Source: Vibrio ordalii ATCC 33509 (lineage in GTDB: Bacteria; Pseudomonadota; Gammaproteobacteria; Enterobacterales; Vibrionaceae). Taken from it: 64,000 nucleotides of DNA. Under the pieces are notes generated by a model that was not told the origin of the DNA, searched no databases, and was given only the letters and a program-made list of their open reading frames with translations. A program made the translations under genes and the position numbers. The stretch is taken from contig AEZC01000172.1 of the NCBI GenBank assembly GCA_000257205.1, forward strand, positions 1 through 64,000, given 5' to 3'. This document shows, one piece after another, positions 19,724-30,109 of the stretch. How positions within the stretch are numbered: the stretch's first letter is position 1; each line of letters starts with the position of its first letter.

Positions 19724-20683
19724 ATGAATAAATACCTGTCCATGACGCTTGTTAGCGCTCTGGCTTTTCATGTATCTGCCGAACTGGCTCCAGAAACAGG
19801 TTTAAGTGGTGAGATTGCCATTAATACTATTTTTGCATCTTCTCAATCTCAATTTGATACGAACGGTGATGAACGTATTACATCACTCGAAACAAAGAGT
19901 AGCACGCAGTCAAACTTTGCCGTTGGGCCTTTGGGTAACCTTGCCTACACCTTCGGGGACAAACGTCAACAGCAGGTTTATTTAGGAACCTCACGTGACG
20001 ATATTGCCGTCGGCACCTTAGCGCTTCAGTTCGGGTATCAATATGAGATGGAGACAGGTACCGTGGTTGATGTGGCTTTTTTGCCGACCGTGATGTCTGG
20101 AAAAACCTGGGCCAACCCTTACCAACTCAACAGCCAGCGCCAAGAAACCGATGAGTCAGGAAATGCCTACCGATTAACATTCAATAGTATTCAAGGCAGC
20201 CCATGGACAGTCGATGTCGCTTACGCGACCAAAGAGATCGACAACGATCAGTTTCCAAGCCCTGAACTGGCTCGTGATGGTAAAAGTTACTACCTAAAAG
20301 GGCAGTACCGTTACTCTCTAAGCCCAACCAGTTTGTTACTACCCTCCATCACTTATATCAACCACCAAGCGGATGGCGACGCCAATACTCATCACTCTTA
20401 CGCCGCCGATCTCTCCTACTTCACGTTTATCAATCGCCATAAACTGGCACTGACCGCTGGTTATACCAAGCGCGACTATCAAGGTGGAAACTCACTGTTT
20501 AATCAGACTGTGCGTAATGACGATGAGCTGAGCCTATTCTTCGCCTACGAATACAGCCAATTTCTGGATTGGGATGATTGGTCATTAATCGCTTTAGCTG
20601 GTTATAACCAATCGAGCTCAAACCTCTCGTTTTATGACGAATCGTCTCTCTTTACAGCGCTAGGGTTAAATTACCAATTTTAA
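19724..20683 (+). CDS. DUF2860 family outer-membrane-type protein
   Basis: A 319-residue exported protein with the signal peptide MNKYLSMTLVSALAFHVSA. The mature part alternates hydrophobic and polar residues, is rich in Tyr, Phe, Ser and Thr, and ends in LGLNYQF with a C-terminal phenylalanine, the signature of an outer-membrane beta barrel. I assign it to DUF2860 from the overall pattern (start APETGLSGEI, FGYQYEM, YRYSLSPTSLLLP); its function is unknown. The frame extends upstream to 19661, but ATG 19724 starts the signal peptide. It stands alone between dsbA and convergent comM. Confidence 0.8.
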   Translation: MNKYLSMTLVSALAFHVSAELAPETGLSGEIAINTIFASSQSQFDTNGDERITSLETKSSTQSNFAVGPLGNLAYTFGDKRQQQVYLGTSRDDIAVGTLALQFGYQYEMETGTVVDVAFLPTVMSGKTWANPYQLNSQRQETDESGNAYRLTFNSIQGSPWTVDVAYATKEIDNDQFPSPELARDGKSYYLKGQYRYSLSPTSLLLPSITYINHQADGDANTHHSYAADLSYFTFINRHKLALTAGYTKRDYQGGNSLFNQTVRNDDELSLFFAYEYSQFLDWDDWSLIALAGYNQSSSNLSFYDESSLFTALGLNYQF

Positions 20684-20688
20684 GTTCA

Positions 20689-22212
20689 TTACACCGCTTG
20701 TGCGGTCAGTTGTTTCAACAAGCGGTCCATCGCTCGATAGCCGAGCGCTTCCGCTAGATGGGGCTTAGCAATCTGCTCGGCCCCTTCTAAATCGGCAATC
20801 GTACGCGCCACTTTGATAATGCGATGATAGGCGCGGATGGAGAGCCCTAGGCGGTGCAGTGCATTTTCCAAAAATTCGGCGTCAGCCTTAGTTAAAGGGC
20901 AATACTGTTCAATTTCTCGGCTCCCCAACAAAGCGTTAACCTTGCCATTACGAATCACCATCCGTTCACGAGCAATCAGCACTCTTTCTTTAACCACAGC
21001 CGTTGCTTCACCTCTTTCGCCGCCATTCGCCAACATCCCTTTGGGAAGCGAGGGGATTTCTATCGACATGTCAAAGCGATCAAGCAGTGGCCCCGATAAG
21101 CGTCCCAAATAGCGCAAAATACTCTGCGGGTTGGCTCTGGCTTGCGTGCCTTCGTAATAACCGGTTGGGCTGGGGTTTAACGCCCCCACTAATTGAAAGC
21201 GAGCTGGAAAACGCGTTTTGCCTTGCGCTCTTGAAATAATAATTTCACCTGACTCTAATGGCTCACGCAATGAGTCGAGCACTTTTCGTTCAAATTCCGG
21301 CATTTCATCAAGAAACAATAACCCATTGTGTGCCAAAGAAATTTCCCCCGGCCTCGGAATAGAACCGCCACCGACCAGCGCCGCCATTGAACTGGAATGA
21401 TGAGGCGAGCGAAATGGCCTTTGCTTCCAGTTGTGCTGGTTGATGTCTTGTGGAGTCAGAGAAGCAACCGAAGCGGTTTCCATCGCTTCATCCTCATTCA
21501 TTTCTGGCAATAAATCACACAACCGAGAGGCAAGCATGGTTTTACCCGTTCCGGGTGGACCGAGAAAAAGCAGGTTATGGTTGCCCGCAGCGGCAATTTC
21601 TAACGCTCGCTTTCCTTGCTGTTGACCAATGATATCTTGCAGATCGCGAGTATTTTTATCTCGGCACGGCTTAGGTTCGGTTTGAAAAAGAGAGAGGGTT
21701 TGTTGACCACACAAATCAGCACACACCTCAAGCAGCGTTTGCGCCGATTTATGCTGATCCTTTGCCACTAACGCGGCTTGATCACCATTACCATGAGGCA
21801 CCACTAAACAGCGCTTGGCTCGATTCGCAGCTAAAGCAGCAGGTAATACGCCTTTAACAGGACGTAACTCACCAGATAAGGCTAATTCACCAATAAACTC
21901 ATACCCATCTAACTTCGTTAGCGCTATCTGCTGTGAGGCCGCCAAAATACCCAGCGCGATCGGTAAATCAAATCGACCGCCCTCTTTGGGGAGATCTGCC
22001 GGTGCTAGATTGACCGTAATACGCTTGGCGGGAAACTCAAAGCGGGAATTAATGATAGCACTGCGCACGCGATCACGAGACTCTTTGACCGTCGTTTCTG
22101 GCAAGCCAACCAACGTAAAACCGGGCATGCCATTGCTAATATGTACTTCAACTGTCACTGTCGGTGCTTGCACGCCAACACTGGCTCGGCTGTGAATAAT
22201 TGCGAGTCCCAT
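20689..22212 (-). CDS. comM: Competence-related helicase ComM (YifB)
   Basis: A 507-residue Mg-chelatase-like AAA+ protein that promotes branch migration when transformed DNA is integrated. The N-terminal ChlI domain (about 20-140; start MGLAIIHSRASVGVQAP) is followed by the AAA+ core with Walker A GPPGTGKTM (about residue 218), Walker B LLFLDEMPEF and the RSPHHSSSMAALVGGG segment. The Mg-chelatase C-terminal region (about 400-500) ends AYHRIIKVARTIADL. An AAAGGAA site precedes ATG 22212. Unlike E. coli it pairs with an intact dprA in this window. Confidence 0.95.
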   Translation of the reverse strand: MGLAIIHSRASVGVQAPTVTVEVHISNGMPGFTLVGLPETTVKESRDRVRSAIINSRFEFPAKRITVNLAPADLPKEGGRFDLPIALGILAASQQIALTKLDGYEFIGELALSGELRPVKGVLPAALAANRAKRCLVVPHGNGDQAALVAKDQHKSAQTLLEVCADLCGQQTLSLFQTEPKPCRDKNTRDLQDIIGQQQGKRALEIAAAGNHNLLFLGPPGTGKTMLASRLCDLLPEMNEDEAMETASVASLTPQDINQHNWKQRPFRSPHHSSSMAALVGGGSIPRPGEISLAHNGLLFLDEMPEFERKVLDSLREPLESGEIIISRAQGKTRFPARFQLVGALNPSPTGYYEGTQARANPQSILRYLGRLSGPLLDRFDMSIEIPSLPKGMLANGGERGEATAVVKERVLIARERMVIRNGKVNALLGSREIEQYCPLTKADAEFLENALHRLGLSIRAYHRIIKVARTIADLEGAEQIAKPHLAEALGYRAMDRLLKQLTAQAV

Positions 22213-22335
22213 TTCATTCCTTTGTGGTTGTTTAAAAAGCGTTCGTTCCGTTTCTGCGCCTTTATTTGCACACGAGAGATTGTTATATAGCTTGTTGTGA
22301 TGCTGAAAGAATGTGAAAAAAGAATGAGTTTTTGC

Positions 22336-22364
22336 TTGTCATTTAACGGAAATGTATGTTAACA
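22336..22364 (+). promoter_or_regulatory. ilv operon promoter
   Basis: TTGTCA (22336-22341), a 17-base spacer and TTAACA (22359-22364) make a reasonable sigma-70 promoter about 57 bases before the leader peptide, placing the transcript start near 22371. Confidence 0.6.
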
Positions 22365-22420
22365 CTAGAGACGTAAACAATTTCGTAAGATATTACGCCA
22401 ACCATTTTAAGAATTAAGTG

Positions 22421-22510
22421 ATGAATTTGAACGCTCACATTAACCTACTGCTAAGCCTGATTATCGTGGTCATTATTGATTCCGCGCGGGGGCTAGTTGG
22501 CGCAAAATAA
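22421..22510 (+). CDS. ilvL: ilv operon leader peptide
   Basis: A 29-codon ORF that starts MNLNAHINLLLSL. Residues 9-19 are almost all Leu, Ile and Val (three Leu in a row, then Leu, Ile-Ile, Val-Val, Ile-Ile), the regulatory amino acids of this pathway. It sits immediately upstream of an attenuator hairpin and of ilvG. Ribosome stalling at these codons when charged Leu, Ile or Val tRNA is scarce would favour the antiterminator. The peptide itself is not expected to have a function. The ribosome site is weak. Confidence 0.92.
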   Translation: MNLNAHINLLLSLIIVVIIDSARGLVGAK

Positions 22511-22558
22511 CCACCAGATTCAAAAAACCCCCGCACTGAAAAGTCCGGGGGTTTTTTT
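22485..22558 (+). promoter_or_regulatory. ilvGMEDA attenuator (antiterminator and terminator)
   Basis: The terminator pairs AAAAAACCCCCG (22522-22533) with CGGGGGTTTTTTT (22546-22558). A competing segment inside the leader ORF, GCGCGGGGG (about 22485-22493), is complementary to the CCCCCGC of the left arm and can act as antiterminator strand. This is the classical arrangement for leader-peptide attenuation. Confidence 0.88.
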
Positions 22559-22689
22559 ACAACTATTAAACTAAAAAGTTCATACTGGTTGGTGATTATC
22601 CAACCCGATATGACAGGAAGAATGGGAACGCACATGAAGTGCAAACACAACATGGTTTACTGTGCCATACACAGTTTGGGAGGGTTACG

Positions 22690-24336
22690 ATGACAGGAGC
22701 ACAACTGGTTGTAGCCGCATTAAAGCAGCAGGGAATCAAAACCGTTTTTGGTTATCCCGGCGGCGCTATCATGCCAATCTATGATGCATTATACGATGGC
22801 GGTGTAGAACACATCCTCTGTCGCCACGAACAAGGTGCCGCCATGGCGGCGATTGGCATGGCGCGCTCGACACAAGATGTCGCGGTGTGCATGGCCACCT
22901 CAGGGCCCGGAGCGACCAATTTGGTCACCGGTCTTGCCGATGCATTTCTTGACTCAATCCCCCTCGTCGCCATCACCGGCCAAGTGGCAAGCTCGCACAT
23001 TGGTACCGATGCTTTTCAAGAGATGGACGTGATTGGTATGTCACTCTCTTGCACCAAACACAGCTACCTCGTTACCGATATCCACGATCTCGCACCCACC
23101 CTTGCCGAAGCCTTTGAGGTAGCGAAAGCGGGTCGCCCCGGCCCGGTGATTGTGGATATCGCTAAAGATGTACAACTGGCAAAAACCCCCGTGACTGAGC
23201 TACCTGCGTTCACTGCGCCAGCCATGCCAGTTGCCAGCCAAGAGCAGCTTCACGCAGCGCAACAACTGCTTTCACAAAGCTCTCGTCCTGTATTGTATGT
23301 TGGCGGTGGCGTTCAACTGGCCAAAGCGACCGATTCCGTACGCGAGTTTTTACGCCTCAATCCGATGCCATCAGTAAGCACCTTAAAAGGCTTGGGTACG
23401 ATTGAGCGTAATGACCCGCACTATCTTGGCATGCTTGGTATGCACGGGACTAAGGCGGCAAACTTAGTCGTTCAAGAGTGTGATTTGCTGATTGTGGTTG
23501 GAGCGCGCTTTGATGACCGAGTAACGGGAAAGCTGGATACTTTTGCACCACACGCCAAAGTGATTCATATCGATATCGATGCGGCCGAGTTTAATAAACT
23601 CCGTATCGCCAATGCGTCACTACGTGGTGACATCAATCTCATTCTTCCACAACTGGAACTAACGCGTGATATCGCACCGTGGGTTCACCACAGTGAAAGT
23701 TTGCGCAGTGGCTTTAAGTGGCGCTATGACCACCCGGGCGATCTCATTTTTGCGCCATTGTTACTCAAACAACTGTCCGACATGATGCCCGATTCAGCCA
23801 TCGTCTCAACCGACGTTGGCCAACATCAAATGTGGGCCGCGCAGCACATTCAGCCGCGTGCTCCCCAGAACTTCATCACCTCAGCTGGCCTTGGCACTAT
23901 GGGCTTTGGGTTGCCCGCCTCAATGGGCGCGGCCGTTGCTCGCCCAGATGATCAATCCATTCTGATTTCTGGTGATGGCTCGTTCATGATGAACGTACAA
24001 GAACTTGGTACGCTCAAGCGCCGCCAAATCCCGGTCAAGATGGTACTACTGAACAACCACCGTTTGGGTATGGTGCGCCAATGGCAATCGCTGTTCTTTG
24101 ATGGCCGCCATAGTGAAACAATTTTGGATGACAACCCAGATTTCGTGATGCTAGCTAAGGCGTTCGATATTCCTGGCAAAACCATCACCAAAAAAGAAGA
24201 AGTTGAACCGGCACTTAAAGAAATGCTGGCCAGCAAAACAGCTTATCTGCTTCACGTTTTGATTGATGAAGAAGAAAACGTATGGCCGCTCGTACCACCG
24301 GGCGCCTCAAATAGTGATATGTTGGAGAACACCTAA
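22690..24336 (+). CDS. ilvG: Acetolactate synthase II large subunit
   Basis: A 548-residue thiamine-diphosphate enzyme that condenses two pyruvates (or pyruvate and 2-oxobutyrate) in Val/Leu/Ile synthesis. [12 protein letters not shown] and CRHEQGAA (TPP glutamate) lie near residues 25-50, the FAD-binding middle domain has [13 protein letters not shown], and GDGSFMMN with the following NNH is the TPP/Mg motif (about 430-460). The frame is open 17 codons upstream, but ATG 22690 follows GGGAGGG and gives the family start MTGAQLVV. The gene is intact, unlike the frameshifted ilvG of E. coli K-12. Confidence 0.97.
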   Translation: MTGAQLVVAALKQQGIKTVFGYPGGAIMPIYDALYDGGVEHILCRHEQGAAMAAIGMARSTQDVAVCMATSGPGATNLVTGLADAFLDSIPLVAITGQVASSHIGTDAFQEMDVIGMSLSCTKHSYLVTDIHDLAPTLAEAFEVAKAGRPGPVIVDIAKDVQLAKTPVTELPAFTAPAMPVASQEQLHAAQQLLSQSSRPVLYVGGGVQLAKATDSVREFLRLNPMPSVSTLKGLGTIERNDPHYLGMLGMHGTKAANLVVQECDLLIVVGARFDDRVTGKLDTFAPHAKVIHIDIDAAEFNKLRIANASLRGDINLILPQLELTRDIAPWVHHSESLRSGFKWRYDHPGDLIFAPLLLKQLSDMMPDSAIVSTDVGQHQMWAAQHIQPRAPQNFITSAGLGTMGFGLPASMGAAVARPDDQSILISGDGSFMMNVQELGTLKRRQIPVKMVLLNNHRLGMVRQWQSLFFDGRHSETILDDNPDFVMLAKAFDIPGKTITKKEEVEPALKEMLASKTAYLLHVLIDEEENVWPLVPPGASNSDMLENT

Positions 24337-24620
24337 TGGATAGATACCTATTAGACATCAAAGCCGATGATAAACCGGTGCTATTAGAGCGTGTTCTGCG
24401 CGTGATTCGCCATCGTGGGTTTGTGATAAAACAAGTGGCCGCAACGCAAAACCACGCCAGCAAAGTCGCCAGTGTTGAAATCATTGTTGATAGTGATCGC
24501 CCCATCAGCACACTGATCAATCAAATTGAAAAATTATGGGATATTCGCAGTGTCGATGTCACCCCAATAAAAAATAACGAACTACCGAATAACAATTTAC
24601 AACAAAAGATTTGTGCATAA
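24336..24620 (+). CDS. ilvM: Acetolactate synthase II small subunit
   Basis: A 94-residue regulatory subunit with a single ACT domain (about residues 3-75; LLDIKADDKPVLLERVLRVI, RGFVIKQVAATQ). It partners IlvG. Its ATG overlaps the ilvG stop (TAATG), indicating coupled translation and equal synthesis of the two subunits. Twelve bases separate it from ilvE. Confidence 0.95.
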   Translation: MDRYLLDIKADDKPVLLERVLRVIRHRGFVIKQVAATQNHASKVASVEIIVDSDRPISTLINQIEKLWDIRSVDVTPIKNNELPNNNLQQKICA

Positions 24621-24632
24621 GGAAGGCAATAA

Positions 24633-25571
24633 ATGGCAACAAAAACTGCAGATTACATATGGTTCAACGGTGAAATGGTTCCGTGGGCAAATGCAAACGT
24701 TCATGTACTGACACACGCGATGCACTACGGCACTTCGGTGTTTGAAGGTGTGCGTTGTTATAACACTCCTAAAGGTCCAATCGTCTTCCGTCATAAAGAG
24801 CACGCTCAACGCCTAAAAGATTCAGCAAAAATTTACCGTTTCCCTATCCCCTATACGATAGAAGAGATCATGGAAGCGACACGTGAAACATTGCGCGTCA
24901 ATAAACTGGATTCAGCCTACATTCGCCCACTTGGCTTTGTTGGCAACGTTGGCCTTGGCGTTTGCCCCCCAGTGAACACTGAAATGGAGTTAATCATTGC
25001 CGCCTTCCCTTGGGGTGCTTACTTAGGTGATGAAGCGCTAGAAAATGGTGTGGATGCGATGGTTTCTAGCTGGCATCGCGCTGCGCCAAACACCATTCCA
25101 ACCGCAGCCAAAGCGGGTGGTAACTATTTATCGTCTCTGCTTGTCGGTGGTGAAGCTCGTCGTCATGGCTATGCCGAAGGTATCGCCTTAAGCGTGGATG
25201 GTTATTTATCTGAAGGTGCAGGCGAAAACATTTTCGTCATCAAAAACGGTGTGCTGCTCACACCACCAACCACCAGCTCCATCTTGCCGGGCATCACGCG
25301 TGATTCGATCATGACGCTGGCTAAAGAGATGGGTTACGAAGTGCGTGAAGTGAACATTGCGCGTGAAGCACTCTACCTTGCTGACGAAATTTTCATGACC
25401 GGCACCGCCGCCGAAATCGTCCCTGTACGGAGCGTAGACCAAATTACGGTTGGAGAGGGCAAACGTGGGCCAATCACGAAAGTGATGCAAGAAGCTTACT
25501 TTGGCCTATTTAACGGCACCACAGAAGATAAGTGGGGCTGGTTGGATTACGTGTACCCACAACCGAAGTAA
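24633..25571 (+). CDS. ilvE: Branched-chain amino acid aminotransferase
   Basis: A 312-residue fold-type IV PLP aminotransferase that makes Val, Leu and Ile from their 2-oxo acids with glutamate. HAMHYGTSVFEGVRCY near residue 30 and IPTAAKAGGNYLSSL (about 150-165), whose lysine binds PLP, are visible, as are SEGAGENIFV and the C-terminal EIFMTGTAAEIVPV. An AAGGAAGG site precedes the start. It is the third structural gene of ilvGMEDA. Confidence 0.97.
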   Translation: MATKTADYIWFNGEMVPWANANVHVLTHAMHYGTSVFEGVRCYNTPKGPIVFRHKEHAQRLKDSAKIYRFPIPYTIEEIMEATRETLRVNKLDSAYIRPLGFVGNVGLGVCPPVNTEMELIIAAFPWGAYLGDEALENGVDAMVSSWHRAAPNTIPTAAKAGGNYLSSLLVGGEARRHGYAEGIALSVDGYLSEGAGENIFVIKNGVLLTPPTTSSILPGITRDSIMTLAKEMGYEVREVNIAREALYLADEIFMTGTAAEIVPVRSVDQITVGEGKRGPITKVMQEAYFGLFNGTTEDKWGWLDYVYPQPK

Positions 25572-25587
25572 TAGAGGACGATAGACA

Positions 25588-27429
25588 ATGCCAAAGTATA
25601 GATCCGCAACAACGACACACGGACGTAATATGGCTGGAGCGCGCGCATTATGGCGCGCCACTGGCGTCAAAGATGAAGATTTCGGTAAGCCGATTATTGC
25701 GGTGGTTAACTCGTTCACTCAATTCGTACCGGGCCACGTGCACCTCAAAGATATGGGGCAATTGGTTGCGGGTGAAATCGAAAAAGCCGGCGGCATCGCC
25801 AAAGAATTTAATACCATCGCGGTAGATGACGGTATCGCCATGGGGCATGGCGGCATGCTGTACTCACTGCCATCACGCGAGTTGATCGCAGACTCTGTCG
25901 AGTACATGGTTAATGCACACTGCGCTGATGCGATGGTCTGCATTTCCAACTGCGACAAAATCACCCCTGGGATGATGATGGCGGCACTGCGCATTAATAT
26001 TCCCGTCATCTTTGTTTCTGGCGGGCCAATGGAAGCGGGTAAAACCAAGCTTTCTGATCAAATCATCAAACTCGATTTAGTCGATGCGATGATCCAAGGC
26101 GCTGACCCAAAAGTCTCCGATGCACAAAGTGAACAAATTGAACGCTCGGCCTGCCCAACCTGTGGTTCTTGTTCTGGCATGTTTACCGCCAACTCAATGA
26201 ACTGTCTCACCGAAGCGTTGGGACTTTCTCAACCGGGTAATGGTTCGATGTTGGCCACGCATGCCGATCGTGAAGCGCTCTTCATCAACGCAGGTAAACG
26301 CATAGTTGAATTAACCAAGCGTTACTACGAGCAAGATGATGCATCCGCCTTACCGCGTAATATTGCCAACAAAGCCGCATTCGAAAATGCGATGGCGCTC
26401 GATATTGCCATGGGCGGCTCAACCAACACCGTATTGCACCTATTAGCAGGCGCTCAAGAAGGTGAAATCGATTTTGACATGGGTGATATCGACCGCATGT
26501 CACGCCGCGTACCTCATCTGTGTAAAGTCGCGCCATCGACTCAAAAATATCACATGGAAGATGTGCACCGCGCGGGTGGTGTGATGGCGATTCTTGGTGA
26601 ATTGGATCGCGCAGGCCTCATCAATAATCAAACTCACACCGTGTTGGGTTTATCGATGAAAGAGCAGTTGGCTCAATACGACATCATGCAAACCCAAGAT
26701 GAAGACGTCTTAACCTTTTTCCGTGCCGGTCCTGCGGGTATTCGTACCACTAAAGCCTTCTCACAACAATGCCGCTGGGATCGCCTCGATGACGATCGCA
26801 AAGAAGGCTGTATTCGCACCAAAGAGCATGCTTTTAGCCAAGATGGTGGCCTAGCCGTCCTATCAGGCAACATTGCCGTTGACGGCTGTATTGTCAAGAC
26901 AGCAGGGGTTGATGAAGGTAGCCTGAAATTTGCAGGCCCAGCCGTGGTCTTTGAAAGCCAAGAAAGTGCCGTTGAAGGTATTTTAGGCGGTAAAGTGAAG
27001 GCCGGTGATGTTGTCGTCATCCGCTATGAAGGCCCAAAAGGTGGCCCAGGTATGCAAGAAATGCTTTACCCAACCACCTACCTAAAATCAATGGGGCTAG
27101 GCAAAGAGTGCGCGCTACTGACTGACGGTCGTTTCTCTGGCGGGACTTCCGGTTTATCAATTGGTCACGTTTCTCCAGAAGCTGCCAACGGCGGAACGAT
27201 AGGTTTGGTGAACTCTGGGGATATTATCGCCATCGATATTCCAAACCGCTCCATTACGCTCAACGTTTCAGAAGCTGAACTGGCTGAGCGCCGCGTAAAA
27301 CAAGACCAGCTCGGTTGGAAACCTGTCAATCGCCAGCGTGAAGTCTCTTTGGCATTGAAAGCCTACGCAAGTATGGCCACCAGCGCTGATAAAGGGGCTG
27401 TTCGAGACAAATCTAAGCTCGAGGGCTAG
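25588..27429 (+). CDS. ilvD: Dihydroxyacid dehydratase
   Basis: A 613-residue iron-sulfur dehydratase that converts 2,3-dihydroxy-3-methyl acids to 2-oxo acids in Val and Ile synthesis. Cluster and Mg ligands appear in [11 protein letters not shown] and [38 protein letters not shown] near residue 515 is the C-terminal signature. GAGG before the ATG is the ribosome site. Three bases separate it from ilvA. Confidence 0.97.
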   Translation: MPKYRSATTTHGRNMAGARALWRATGVKDEDFGKPIIAVVNSFTQFVPGHVHLKDMGQLVAGEIEKAGGIAKEFNTIAVDDGIAMGHGGMLYSLPSRELIADSVEYMVNAHCADAMVCISNCDKITPGMMMAALRINIPVIFVSGGPMEAGKTKLSDQIIKLDLVDAMIQGADPKVSDAQSEQIERSACPTCGSCSGMFTANSMNCLTEALGLSQPGNGSMLATHADREALFINAGKRIVELTKRYYEQDDASALPRNIANKAAFENAMALDIAMGGSTNTVLHLLAGAQEGEIDFDMGDIDRMSRRVPHLCKVAPSTQKYHMEDVHRAGGVMAILGELDRAGLINNQTHTVLGLSMKEQLAQYDIMQTQDEDVLTFFRAGPAGIRTTKAFSQQCRWDRLDDDRKEGCIRTKEHAFSQDGGLAVLSGNIAVDGCIVKTAGVDEGSLKFAGPAVVFESQESAVEGILGGKVKAGDVVVIRYEGPKGGPGMQEMLYPTTYLKSMGLGKECALLTDGRFSGGTSGLSIGHVSPEAANGGTIGLVNSGDIIAIDIPNRSITLNVSEAELAERRVKQDQLGWKPVNRQREVSLALKAYASMATSADKGAVRDKSKLEG

Positions 27430-27432
27430 CGG

Positions 27433-28971
27433 ATGAGCGACTCAGGTAACGCAACTCAAACTGGCGCAGATTATCTGCGCCAAATCCTGCGCGCTCCCGT
27501 TTATGACGTCGCAACGGTAACGCCACTACAGGATATGCCCCGTTTGTCAGCGCGCATTAAAAATCGCGTTCAGCTCAAGCGTGAAGATCGCCAGCCTGTA
27601 CACTCTTTTAAATTACGCGGCGCTTATAATATGGTGTCGAGTTTATCTGAAGCGCAAAAGCAAGCAGGGGTGATTGCCGCGTCAGCGGGCAACCACGCGC
27701 AGGGAATGGCTCTATCGGGCACAAAATTAGGCATTAAAACCACCATTGTGATGCCTAAAACTACCCCTGATATCAAAGTCGAAGCGGTGCGCGGTTTTGG
27801 CGGTTTGGTGATTTTGCATGGCAACAACTTTGATGAAGCCAAAGCCGAAGCGGAACGCTTGGCTCACGAGCAAGGTTATACGTTTGTTCCACCGTTCGAT
27901 CACCCACTGGTCATTGCAGGGCAAGGCACGATTGGCATGGAAATGCTGCAACAAAATGGCCACCTTGATTACATTTTTGTACCGGTCGGCGGTGGCGGTT
28001 TAGCCGCTGGGGTCGCGGTGCTGATCAAACAGCTGATGCCAGAAATCAAAGTGATTGCGGTTGAACCTGAAGATTCTGCTTGTTTAAAAGCAGCACTCGA
28101 TGCAGGTAAACCCGTAGTGCTTGACCAAGTCAGCATGTTTGCCGACGGTGTCGCGGTAAAACGTATTGGTGATGAAACCTTCCGTTTATGTCAGCAATAC
28201 ATTGATGGCCACATCACGGTATCAAGCGATGAAATCTGCTCGGCGGTTAAAGATATCTTCGAAGACACGCGTGCAATTGCCGAACCCTCAGGGGCGCTTG
28301 CTCTGGCTGGTCTGAAGAAATTCGCGGATAAACATAAACTGGTGGATAAACAGTTAGGCACCGTGCTTTCGGGCGCTAACACCAATTTCCACGGCTTGCG
28401 CTACGTGTCGGAGCGATGCGAGCTAGGCGAAAAACGTGAAGGGCTTTTGGCGGTGACCATACCTGAACGTCAAGGCGCGTTTTTTGAGTTTTGCAATATC
28501 ATTGGCGGCCGTGCGGTCACCGAGTTCAACTATCGCTATAACGATGACAAGCTGGCCAACATTTTCGTCGGTGTACGCCTGTTAAGTGGGCAAGAAGAGC
28601 TCGACAACATCATTCACGATTTACGCCAAGGTGGCTACCCTGTGGTGGATCTATCGGATGATGAAATGGCCAAGCTGCATGTGCGTTATATGATTGGAGG
28701 CAAACCCTCTAAGCCGCTAAAAGAGCGATTATACAGCTTCGAATTTCCGGAATATCCGGGCGCTCTGCTGAAATTTCTCAGCACGCTTGGCACACACTGG
28801 AATATTAGCTTGTTTAATTACCGCAATCATGGCGCCGATTATGGCCGCGTATTGTGTGGTTTTGAACTCGAAGAGAGCGATTTAAACCGCTTCTCCGCTC
28901 ACCTTAGAGAATTGGATTACCAATGCAAAGATGAGACAGACAATCCTTCATACCAGTTCTTCTTATCCTAA
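27433..28971 (+). CDS. ilvA: Threonine deaminase (biosynthetic)
   Basis: A 512-residue PLP enzyme that deaminates threonine to 2-oxobutyrate, the committed step to isoleucine. The catalytic domain shows KREDRQPVHSFKLRGAYNM (PLP lysine near residue 60), ASAGNHAQGMA and VPVGGGGLAAGVA (PLP phosphate loop). Two ACT-like regulatory domains (about 335-405 and 430-505) make it the isoleucine-inhibited form, not the short catabolic TdcB. It ends the operon before a strong terminator. Confidence 0.97.
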   Translation: MSDSGNATQTGADYLRQILRAPVYDVATVTPLQDMPRLSARIKNRVQLKREDRQPVHSFKLRGAYNMVSSLSEAQKQAGVIAASAGNHAQGMALSGTKLGIKTTIVMPKTTPDIKVEAVRGFGGLVILHGNNFDEAKAEAERLAHEQGYTFVPPFDHPLVIAGQGTIGMEMLQQNGHLDYIFVPVGGGGLAAGVAVLIKQLMPEIKVIAVEPEDSACLKAALDAGKPVVLDQVSMFADGVAVKRIGDETFRLCQQYIDGHITVSSDEICSAVKDIFEDTRAIAEPSGALALAGLKKFADKHKLVDKQLGTVLSGANTNFHGLRYVSERCELGEKREGLLAVTIPERQGAFFEFCNIIGGRAVTEFNYRYNDDKLANIFVGVRLLSGQEELDNIIHDLRQGGYPVVDLSDDEMAKLHVRYMIGGKPSKPLKERLYSFEFPEYPGALLKFLSTLGTHWNISLFNYRNHGADYGRVLCGFELEESDLNRFSAHLRELDYQCKDETDNPSYQFFLS

Positions 28972-28977
28972 AGCTCA

Positions 28978-29005
28978 ATGCCAGTCCCACGACTGGCATT
29001 TTTTA
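28978..29005 (+). terminator. Terminator of the ilv operon
   Basis: ATGCCAGT (28978-28985) and ACTGGCAT (28992-28999) pair across six bases and are followed by T residues, six bases after the ilvA stop. Confidence 0.9.
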
Positions 29006-29118
29006 TCAGTGATGCATAATACGCATAGAACCAATGCTAAAGTTTCATTTTAGTCATAGTTAATTCAGTACTACACTTAGCGACATCTTATGCTTGCTGT
29101 GCCAATCTGGAGATCCGA

Positions 29119-30099
29119 ATGTTTAAAGCGTTAATCCTTAATCAACAAGAAAAAAACACAGTTGCCACCATTGAACAAATCGACGAATCACAATTACCGC
29201 AAGGTGAGGTTTTAGTCGCGGTCGATTACTCATCATTAAATTACAAAGATGGTTTGGCCATTACAGGTAAAGGCAAAATCATTCGCAATTTCCCTATGGT
29301 ACCGGGCATTGATCTTGCAGGGACCGTACTTGAATCCCAAGATACTCGCTACCAAACCGGTGACAAAGTTGTACTAACCGGTTGGGGGGTTGGTGAAAAC
29401 CATTGGGGTGGTATGGCGCAAAAAGCACGCTTGAAAGCCGATTGGTTAGTGCCACTCGTGCACGGCCTTGATAGCAAAAAAGCGATGATGATTGGCACTG
29501 CTGGCTTTACCGCCATGCTTTGCGTGCAAGCCATTTTAGATGCGGGTATTCAACCGGAAAAGGGTGAAATATTGGTGACGGGTGCCAGTGGCGGCGTTGG
29601 TTCAGTTGCTGTAACACTATTAGCTAAGCTAGGTTATACAGTTGCTGCGGTAACCGGTCGTGTTGAACAAAATGGTCCACTGCTAGAAAAACTAGGAGCA
29701 AACCGCATTATTGATCGCAGCGAATTTGAAGAGCCAGCTCGTCCGCTGGAAAAACAGATTTGGGCTGGCGCGGTCGATACAGTAGGCAGCAAAATGTTAG
29801 CCAAAGTGTTAGCTCAAATGGACTACAACAGCACGGTTGCGGCGTGTGGTTTAGCGGGTGGTTTTGATTTACCCACCACCGTCATGCCGTTCATTTTGCG
29901 CAATGTACGCCTGCAAGGTGTCGACTCGGTCTCTTGCCCGCTAGAAAAACGCATGGCAGCATGGGAAAGCTTAGCGAAACTGCTACCTGCAAGCTACTTT
30001 GAGCAAGCGTGTGAGGAAATCACCCTCGAACAAACAGCACAATACGCTGAAACGATCACCAATGGTCAAGTGACTGGTCGCGTGGTGATTAAGCTTTAA
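29119..30099 (+). CDS. acuI: AcuI/YhdH family acrylyl-CoA reductase
   Basis: A 326-residue zinc-free medium-chain reductase of the YhdH/AcuI group, which reduces acrylyl-CoA to propionyl-CoA with NADPH. The start ALILNQQEKNTVATI, NYKDGLAITGKGKI, PGIDLAGTV, WGVGENHWGGMAQKAR and VTGASGGVGSVAV (NADPH loop, about residue 152) are all typical. In E. coli it protects against acrylyl-CoA; in marine bacteria it also serves DMSP breakdown. It is monocistronic and converges on a LysR gene. Confidence 0.92.
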   Translation: MFKALILNQQEKNTVATIEQIDESQLPQGEVLVAVDYSSLNYKDGLAITGKGKIIRNFPMVPGIDLAGTVLESQDTRYQTGDKVVLTGWGVGENHWGGMAQKARLKADWLVPLVHGLDSKKAMMIGTAGFTAMLCVQAILDAGIQPEKGEILVTGASGGVGSVAVTLLAKLGYTVAAVTGRVEQNGPLLEKLGANRIIDRSEFEEPARPLEKQIWAGAVDTVGSKMLAKVLAQMDYNSTVAACGLAGGFDLPTTVMPFILRNVRLQGVDSVSCPLEKRMAAWESLAKLLPASYFEQACEEITLEQTAQYAETITNGQVTGRVVIKL

Positions 30100-30109
30100 A
30101 CCATTCATT

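Noticed and set aside
21815..22195. 126-codon plus-strand frame inside comM
   Set aside because: Antisense shadow of the ChlI domain; no start signal or family resemblance.
22435..22653. 72-codon minus-strand frame across the ilv leader
   Set aside because: It is explained by the leader peptide and attenuator on the plus strand; its composition reflects the inverted repeat.
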